DNA of 64,000 nt from Bidens hawaiensis (Eukaryota; Streptophyta; Magnoliopsida; Asterales; Asteraceae), in the NCBI GenBank assembly GCA_021521415.1, contig JAIQDT010001652.1:326001-390000 (forward strand), in the 5' to 3' direction. The position numbers and the translations under genes were made by a program. The number at the start of each line of letters is the position of its first letter. Positions within the stretch are counted from its first letter, which is position 1. Below, piece after piece: positions 58,254-64,000 of this stretch. The notes under the pieces were generated by a model that saw nothing but the letters and a program-made list of their open reading frames with translations, did not search any database and was not told the origin of the DNA.

Positions 58254-58744
58254 GCGCCGCGGGAAGAACTACAAATTCACAGCGCGTCGCGGGAGGATCT
58301 ACAATTCTTAGCGCGCTGAGCTATAGTTCTTAGCGCGCCGCGGGAAGAACTACAGTCCCTAGCGCGTAACGCAGGAACAGTCAATCTTCACGCAGGCTTC
58401 CTTGTAAGGAGTCTAGCGCGTGGAGCTGCGCAGACAACCTTAGGCGGGAAGAAACAAAGGACAAACAAAGAGAGAAGGGGGGAGGTTCAAGGCTTAAGGG
58501 CGGAACGACGACAAGAGAGAGAAAGAGGCGGGACGGCAACAAGAGGGAAAAGAAGGCGGAGAGAAGAAGAGGGACGGGACGGCGGAAAGGAAGAGAGAGG
58601 GAGAGGCGGGAAGGAGAATATTATTAGTAATATATATATTTTAAATGTCAAGTTTTAAAAGAAAATAATTAAATTTTAAATCATAAAAAGAATCGGATCA
58701 GAAAACGGGTACCTGGGTCGGGTCGGATCGGGGCAGATGTCACA
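58254..58744 (-). repeat. T2 3' LTR, proximal part with GC-rich tandem repeat
   Basis: Ends ...gatgtcaca at 58744, the sense TGTGACATC start. 58254-58365 contains about four imperfect ~22-29-bp units (agcgcgccgcgggaagaact type); SIRE-2 landed in one of these. A purine-rich gagagaaag stretch follows at 58460-58620. Confidence 0.82.
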
Positions 58745-58765
58745 GTCTCCCCTACTTTAAGAAAT
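58745..58765 (-). promoter_or_regulatory. T2 polypurine tract
   Basis: The - strand aaagtaggggagac adjoins the LTR start, 14 bases past the pol stop codon region. Confidence 0.8.
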
Positions 58766-58778
58766 TTCGTCCCGAAAT

Positions 58779-61700
58779 TTATCTCGAAGTAGGCTGCGCA
58801 GAGAATAGGTGCGGGTACTTGATCTTCATCTGATCTTCCCTTTCCCATGTGAACTCGGCTCCGCGCTTGGACTCCCAGCGAACTTTAACAATAGGGATAC
58901 GACTGCGCTTGGTTTGCTTAACCTCGCGATCCATAATCTCAACAGGCTTCTCAACGAAATGCATGGATTCGTCAACTTGAACTTCATCAAGTGGAATGTG
59001 AAGGTTCTCGTCGGTTAAACACTTCTTGAGATTGGATACATGGAACGTTGGATGCACATTGCTGAGCGCGGGCGGCAGGTCCAGTTTGTAGGCAACTTTT
59101 CCTACGCGCGCGAGAATCTTGAATGGCCCAACATAACGAGGAGCAAGCTTGCCTTTCTTCCCAAAGCGGACAACACCCTTCCAGGGCGACACTTTGAGGA
59201 GAACAAGATCACCAACTTGAAATTCGAGAGGCTTCCGCCTACGATCTGCGTAACTCTTCTGTCGGCTTCTGGCAGTCAGCAGATGATCACGGATCTTGGC
59301 GATTTTATCGGTTGTCTCTTGAACAAGTTCGGGTCCTGTGATTTGAGCTTCACCCACTTCGCTCCAACAAATCGGGGAGCGGCACTTACGACCGTAAAGT
59401 GCTTCAAATGGGGCCATACCGATACTGGAATGATAGCTGTTATTATAAGAGAACTCGATCAAAGGCAGGTGCGAATCCCAATTACCTCCAAAATCAAGAA
59501 CACAAGATCGGAGCATATCCTCAAGAGTTTGAATAGTTCGCTCAGACTGTCCGTCAGTCTGAGGATGATATGCAGTACTCATGTCCAAGCGAGTTCCTAG
59601 CGCAGATTGGAGAGATTTCCAAAAGCGGGATATAAAACGGCCATCGCGATCGGATATGATGCTCAAAGGAGTACCATGACGGCAGACAATCTCCTTGACA
59701 TAAAGCTGCGCAAGATGCTCAACACGGTAGTTTTCACGAATGGGCAGAAAGTGAGCAGACTTAGTCAAACGATCCACTATTACCCAAATGCTATCATGTT
59801 TGCTTGCTGTCAAAGGTAACTTGGTAATAAAGTCCATCGCTATACCTTCCCATTTCCACGTAGGAATTTCTGGTTGTTCGAGCAAACCAGATGGGCGTTG
59901 ATGTTCAGCTTTTACCTTAGAACAAGTCAGGCATTTAGCTACGAACACAGCAATATCCTTTTTCATACCGGGCCACCAATAAGTAATGCGCAAATCTTTG
60001 TACATTTTATCAGCGCCGGGATGAATAGAATACCGAGATTTATGCGCTTCACTCAGGATATCAGCGCGAAGATTCTCATCAAAGGGAATCCAGATGCGAT
60101 TTAGATAGCAGAGAATTCCACTCAGATTAGAAACAAAATGAGCTTCCGCGCCACACGCTAACTCGGCGCGAAGGTTACCATTACTGATGGATGCGCGCTG
60201 CGCGTCACGAATGCGCGATTCAAGGTTGCTTTGGATCGGCGCGAAGTGAAGCTGCGTGCGCGGCAAGATACAGTTAAGCTGGCTGGGTTTGCGGCTGAGC
60301 GCATCGGCTACCACATTAGCCTTACCAGGATGATACCGGATCTCACAATCGTAATCGCTGATGAGTTCGTTCCATCGGCGTTGCCTCATGTTGAGTTCCT
60401 TTTGATCAAAGATATGCTGAAGGCTTTTATGGTCAGTGTAGAGGATACACTTAGTACCATAAAGGTAGTGTCTCCAGATCTTCAAGGCAAATACCACTGC
60501 GCCTAGCTCGAGGTCGTGAGTTGTATAATTCTTTTCATGAACCTTGAGTTGCCTTGATGCGTAAGCGATAACCTTGCCTCGTTGCATAAGAACACAACCG
60601 AGACCTTGGTTGGATGCATCGCAATACACGACAAAATCTTCATTACCCTCGGGTAGCGCAAGAACAGGAGCTTCACACAACAAACGCTTGAGCGTCAGAA
60701 AGGCTTCTTCTTGCTTCGAGCCCCAAATATACGGTTTACCTTTGTGCGTTAGAGCTGTTAAAGGCAAAGCGATCTTTGAGAAGTTCGAAATAAATCGCCG
60801 GTAGTAACCAGCTAAGCCCAAAAAGGAACGGATTTCGGTAGGAGTAGATGGCGTAATCCAGTTCTTGATTGCTTCAATTTTGGATGGGTCGACATGAATA
60901 CCCATCTTGTTAACAACATGGCCAAGAAACTGTACTTCATCCGACCAAAATTCACACTTGGAGAGCTTGGCAAAGAGTTGCTCGGTTCGAAGCTTTTGCA
61001 ACACCAACCGAAGATGTTGCTCATGCTCGGCCTTGGTTTTGGAATAAATCAGAACGTCATCGATAAACACAATCACGAATTTATCCAAGAAAGGCCTACA
61101 CACCCGATTCATTAGATCCATGAAAACAGCGGGTGCGTTGGTTAAACCGAAGGACATGACCAAGAATTCAAAATGGCCGTAGCGAGTTCGAAAGGCAGTC
61201 TTGGGAATATCTTCATCGCGGATGCGCAACTGGTGATAGCCAGAGCGGAGATCGACCTTGGAAAAACAAGAGGCACCTTGGAGTTGATCGAAGAGGTCGT
61301 CAATGCGCGGTAAGGGATACCGGTTCTTAATGGTGAGTTTGTTCAACTCGCGGTAATCAATACACATGCGAAACGAACCATCTTTCTTTTTAACGAACAA
61401 CACCGGAGCACCCCAGGGCGAAGAGCTAGGGCGAATGAATCCTTTAGCGGTCAACTCTTGAAGTTGACTTGCCAATTCTTGCATCTCAGCGGGTGCAAGA
61501 CGATAAGGAGATTTGGCTACGGGGGAAGCACCAGGGACAAGATCAATACGAAACTCGACTTCACGAGCGGGAGGGATACCAGGAAGATCATCGGGAAAGA
61601 CTTCAGGGAAGTCACGCACAACGGGGATAACGCGAAGTTTCTTCTTTCCTTCATCGGGTTTGACCACATGGGCTAAGAATGCGATACACTTCTTCCGCAT

Positions 61701-63392
61701 GAGTCTTTGGGCTTCGGCGCAAGACATAAGCTTAAGACCACTGGAGGGTTTCTCGCCGTAGATATGAAGATCACCGTTTTCTCGAGGAATGCGAATCACC
61801 TTCTTGGCGCAAATAACTTCGGCGCGATTATGCGAAAGCCAATCCATACCAATGATAACATCAAAACTTCCAAGAGGCATGGGGATGAGGTCGATTAGAA
61901 AATCGTTTTCGTTAAGGTTAAGCGTGCAATCTTTGATCACAGAGTTAATTAAAACAGTTTCGCCATTAGCCAATTCAACTGAAAAATTTTCTTTTAAGTT
62001 ATCGCGCGGTCGCGCAAGCTTCTGCTCAAACGCGCGAGAAATAAAACTTCTATCGGCGCCAGTATCAAAAAGTACGGAAGCATAATGTCCGTTAAGCAAA
62101 AATGTACCATTAACTACGTCATTATTCGCTTGCGCTTGGTGCGCGGTTATGTTAAAAGCTCGTCCGCGCGTCACTTGGTTCGAAATTTGGTTCACCGGAT
62201 TCGCTTGTGTGATTTGCACTTGTAGTCTCGGGCACGCGTTCCGGAAATGACTGGGATCACCGCAGTTAAAGCACGACCTGGGTCGTGGGTTTGGGTATGC
62301 TGTTTGCGGGTTCTGCGGGTAGGCTGGTGGTGTTTGCGCGATGGGGTTGGCGGGAGGGACTCTACAGTACTCAGCAGAGTGACCAACGCGGCCACATCGG
62401 TTACATTGTCGACACGGGGTTTGGGTTGGGTGGTGAAGTCTACAGGTTGGGCAAAAGGGGTGGTTTCCTGTGTAAGGTTTCTTAGTTGGCGGGGCAGGGA
62501 GTGCCGGATTGGTTAAGGCATAGTTGTGGACTATAGGGGGAGTTGGGTAGGTTGACAGTGGGTTAGGAGCGTGTACTAGGGGTTGGTAGGTGGGTTGCTG
62601 GACAATGGGCGGGTTGGTAAGTGCATAGGCTTTGCGCCTGCACTTGAGGTTGTTACGGTTTGAGGGTTCTGGTTTGGTTTCTGTTGGTTCTGGGACAGTC
62701 TTGGTGGGTTTGGTCCTTTCTGTTCCCCGCAGGAACAGGGTTCCTGCTCTGACATGGTTGTCGCTGAGCACAGCGGCCAACTCAATGGCGTCAGAGAGGG
62801 TTACTGGGTTTCTGGCCCATACAGAATCTTGAATTTCCATGGGGAGACCCCCAAGGAATTTCTCGATGGCTCGGCGGGAAGGGGTAACAAGGTGAGGGAC
62901 AAGCAGGCTTAGTTCATGGAAACGCGTCGCGTACTCGCGCGCTTCGCCACTGTATTGTTTAAGATTCCAAAATTCTTCCTCCAGGCGCTTAACTTCGTTG
63001 GGAGGGCAGAATTCTCGCGTCAGAATTTCTTTGAATTCCTCCCAGGGCATGCTAGAAGCAGCCTCTGCGCCACGCGCATGAGCTACTCCATTCCACCATG
63101 TAAGCGCTCTAGATTCCAGGACACTGGAAGCATATAGGGTTCGTCTGTCAAGAGGGCATTGGGTATGGAGGAAAGTGTTTTCAATCTTCTCGAGCCATTG
63201 GAGCATCACGGTGGCTCCTCCAAGCCCTGTGAATTTCGGAGGGTTACCCGCATTGAAGGATTTAATGTTGTAACCGGAGGTATTGTTTTGGCTCAAAGCT
63301 TGGGCTATTGCGGCGGCCATTTCATGGGAACGTTGCAGCGAACGTCTGCGCGAGGCTTCTCTCCTCTGATGACGGCGAGATAGCGGAGGCAT
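58779..63392 (-). CDS. gag-pol: T2 Gag-Pol polyprotein, uninterrupted
   Basis: 1537 residues from ATG 63392. Gag domain ~45-220; CCHC knuckles at 330-343 and 374-387; protease DTG at 443-445; RT with Asp714 and FIDD 776-779; RNase H with Asp925, Glu962, Asp987 and Asp1030; integrase zinc ligands His1117, His1124, Cys1154, Cys1157; DDE residues Asp1187, Asp1248, Glu1284; chromodomain-like tail ~1485-1531 ([20 protein letters not shown]). This is the full domain set of a Tekay chromovirus, whose chromodomain is thought to steer integration toward heterochromatin. No stop, frameshift or missing catalytic residue was seen, unlike T1, Athila and both SIRE copies. It could be active or complement relatives, although this copy's 3' LTR is split by SIRE-2. 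Confidence 0.95.
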   Translation of the reverse strand: MPPLSRRHQRREASRRRSLQRSHEMAAAIAQALSQNNTSGYNIKSFNAGNPPKFTGLGGATVMLQWLEKIENTFLHTQCPLDRRTLYASSVLESRALTWWNGVAHARGAEAASSMPWEEFKEILTREFCPPNEVKRLEEEFWNLKQYSGEAREYATRFHELSLLVPHLVTPSRRAIEKFLGGLPMEIQDSVWARNPVTLSDAIELAAVLSDNHVRAGTLFLRGTERTKPTKTVPEPTETKPEPSNRNNLKCRRKAYALTNPPIVQQPTYQPLVHAPNPLSTYPTPPIVHNYALTNPALPAPPTKKPYTGNHPFCPTCRLHHPTQTPCRQCNRCGRVGHSAEYCRVPPANPIAQTPPAYPQNPQTAYPNPRPRSCFNCGDPSHFRNACPRLQVQITQANPVNQISNQVTRGRAFNITAHQAQANNDVVNGTFLLNGHYASVLFDTGADRSFISRAFEQKLARPRDNLKENFSVELANGETVLINSVIKDCTLNLNENDFLIDLIPMPLGSFDVIIGMDWLSHNRAEVICAKKVIRIPRENGDLHIYGEKPSSGLKLMSCAEAQRLMRKKCIAFLAHVVKPDEGKKKLRVIPVVRDFPEVFPDDLPGIPPAREVEFRIDLVPGASPVAKSPYRLAPAEMQELASQLQELTAKGFIRPSSSPWGAPVLFVKKKDGSFRMCIDYRELNKLTIKNRYPLPRIDDLFDQLQGASCFSKVDLRSGYHQLRIRDEDIPKTAFRTRYGHFEFLVMSFGLTNAPAVFMDLMNRVCRPFLDKFVIVFIDDVLIYSKTKAEHEQHLRLVLQKLRTEQLFAKLSKCEFWSDEVQFLGHVVNKMGIHVDPSKIEAIKNWITPSTPTEIRSFLGLAGYYRRFISNFSKIALPLTALTHKGKPYIWGSKQEEAFLTLKRLLCEAPVLALPEGNEDFVVYCDASNQGLGCVLMQRGKVIAYASRQLKVHEKNYTTHDLELGAVVFALKIWRHYLYGTKCILYTDHKSLQHIFDQKELNMRQRRWNELISDYDCEIRYHPGKANVVADALSRKPSQLNCILPRTQLHFAPIQSNLESRIRDAQRASISNGNLRAELACGAEAHFVSNLSGILCYLNRIWIPFDENLRADILSEAHKSRYSIHPGADKMYKDLRITYWWPGMKKDIAVFVAKCLTCSKVKAEHQRPSGLLEQPEIPTWKWEGIAMDFITKLPLTASKHDSIWVIVDRLTKSAHFLPIRENYRVEHLAQLYVKEIVCRHGTPLSIISDRDGRFISRFWKSLQSALGTRLDMSTAYHPQTDGQSERTIQTLEDMLRSCVLDFGGNWDSHLPLIEFSYNNSYHSSIGMAPFEALYGRKCRSPICWSEVGEAQITGPELVQETTDKIAKIRDHLLTARSRQKSYADRRRKPLEFQVGDLVLLKVSPWKGVVRFGKKGKLAPRYVGPFKILARVGKVAYKLDLPPALSNVHPTFHVSNLKKCLTDENLHIPLDEVQVDESMHFVEKPVEIMDREVKQTKRSRIPIVKVRWESKRGAEFTWEREDQMKIKYPHLFSAQPTSR

Positions 63393-64000
63393 TCTATAAA
63401 AGTTTTAGTTTGTTAATATCTTAGCGCAAAGTATAATCTTATAAAGCTTGGTTTCGCGAGGTTAAATACCATCAACAGTTAAAGTAAAACATGAATTTGA
63501 ATGCAAACTTAATACAGATAACAAATTCGAATCGAGAATCGACAATTCATGTATCACCATGACTTTCCGAATTCTCAATTTAAAATGACTAGTAAACGAG
63601 TATTGGAGATTGACGATTCATGTATCACCATAACTTTTCAATCCTCAATATAAAATATACAAGAAAATGAGTATTGGAGGTTGACAATTCATGTATCACC
63701 ATGACTTTTCAAGTCTCCAACCTCAGAACATAATCGTAAATGGAATTTGAAAATCAACTATTCATGTATCACCATGACTTTTCGGATTTTCAATCCCAAC
63801 AAACGAATATGTAAGTAAAATCAATAAAAATCGAAATTCATCAAAAATCGAAATATCGCGAAATAAAACATAAAACCATACGCTGCGTCTGCGCAAGCAT
63901 ATTTATAAATAACGAGTAATTAACAATAAGCGCGCAAACATGAGATTTCTCTCATGCGCGAGAAGGGACTCTTAGGTATTCTAGGCCGTTACGTCTAACA
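63393..64000 (-). other. T2 untranslated leader (part)
   Basis: Non-coding region upstream of T2 gag-pol. The PBS and 5' LTR end are not reached before the window edge, so the leader exceeds 600 nt. It contains the tandem hairpin repeat at 63530-63796. Confidence 0.75.
63530..63796 (-). repeat. Four tandem hairpin repeats, ~71-bp period
   Basis: A conserved core, tcatgtatcaccatga with attc/ctt flanks, starts at 63545, 63616, 63687 and 63760. Each core is flanked by arms that pair with each other but differ between units: 63530-63540/63570-63580, 63601-63613/63638-63650, 63674-63684/63709-63720, 63742-63755/63785-63796. The core has its own inverted repeat, tcatg/catga (unit 2 has one change). 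Confidence 0.8.

Larger units (their letters stand above)
44461..64000 (-). mobile_element. T2: intact-ORF Tekay-like Ty3/gypsy element (5' LTR outside window)
   Basis: On the sense (-) strand: leader (window end to 63393), one gag-pol ORF, purine tract, 3' LTR (58744 down to 44461). The LTR starts TGTGACATC and ends GGGGTGTTACA. The LTR is interrupted by SIRE-2. The left flank ccatg (44456-44460) is a candidate TSD that cannot be checked because the other end lies outside. The polyprotein has no stops, so the element is young or recently mobile. Confidence 0.9.

Noticed and set aside
62192..62832. Several open frames antisense and overlapping to T2 gag
   Set aside because: Shadows of the Pro/Asn-rich gag linker on the opposite strand.
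63530..63796. CRISPR-like array (regular repeats with different spacers)
   Set aside because: It lies in a plant retrotransposon leader. The spacer parts are self-complementary hairpin arms, not unrelated spacers, and there are no cas genes.

Overview
The window is a piece of plant nuclear genome made almost entirely of LTR retrotransposons. No intact host gene was found. The repeat families (Copia SIRE/Maximus-like, Ty3/gypsy Tekay-like chromoviruses, Ty3/gypsy Athila) and a decayed receptor-like cytoplasmic kinase pseudogene indicate a eudicot. The extra ORF downstream of pol in the Copia elements resembles, from memory, retroelement proteins common in Asteraceae, so Asteraceae is a tentative guess.

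Left nest (about 1.04-35.25 kb). A small element with ~0.2 kb terminal inverted repeats (Mutator-like by appearance) was invaded by a Tekay-like element, T1 (+ strand, 1408-34229, TSD cctca). The 5' LTR of T1 was then hit by a SIRE-like Copia element, SIRE-1 (1705-14025, TSD acttc; the two 421-bp LTRs differ at one base). Its 3' LTR was hit by an Athila element (22662-33223, - strand, TSD gttgg, LTRs ~2% diverged). T1 has an abnormal 5' end: a complete LTR with its own right-hand TSD and 26 bp of flank, then a second, truncated LTR, then the internal region.

Middle (35.25-44.46 kb). This holds AT-rich intergenic DNA, a reverse-oriented solo Tekay LTR (35865-37841), a multi-exon RLCK-VII-like kinase pseudogene on the - strand (39085-42312), degenerate LTR fragments, and an internally deleted Tekay remnant.

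Right nest (44.46 kb to the window end). A second Tekay-like element, T2 (- strand), carries an uninterrupted 1537-codon gag-pol ORF (58779-63392) with all catalytic residues visible. Its 5' LTR lies beyond the window. Its 3' LTR is interrupted by a second SIRE-like element, SIRE-2 (45901-58253, - strand, TSD gcgcc, 429-bp LTRs with three differences).

The two SIRE copies share an unusual layout: LTR, leader array of an 8-bp motif (GCGAAGTT/AACTTCGC), gag, pol in the -1 frame, a 2.1-kb spacer, then a 930-codon additional ORF (aORF). The aORF appears to have its own TATA promoter and a 5'UTR intron. The same motif forms perfect hairpins just upstream of the LTR TATA box and again upstream of the internal TATA box. 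Each copy has a different lesion in pol and in the aORF. The strongest leads are this duplicated promoter/array/splice-site architecture, four tandem hairpins with covarying stems in the T2 leader, and the tandem-LTR rearrangement of T1.
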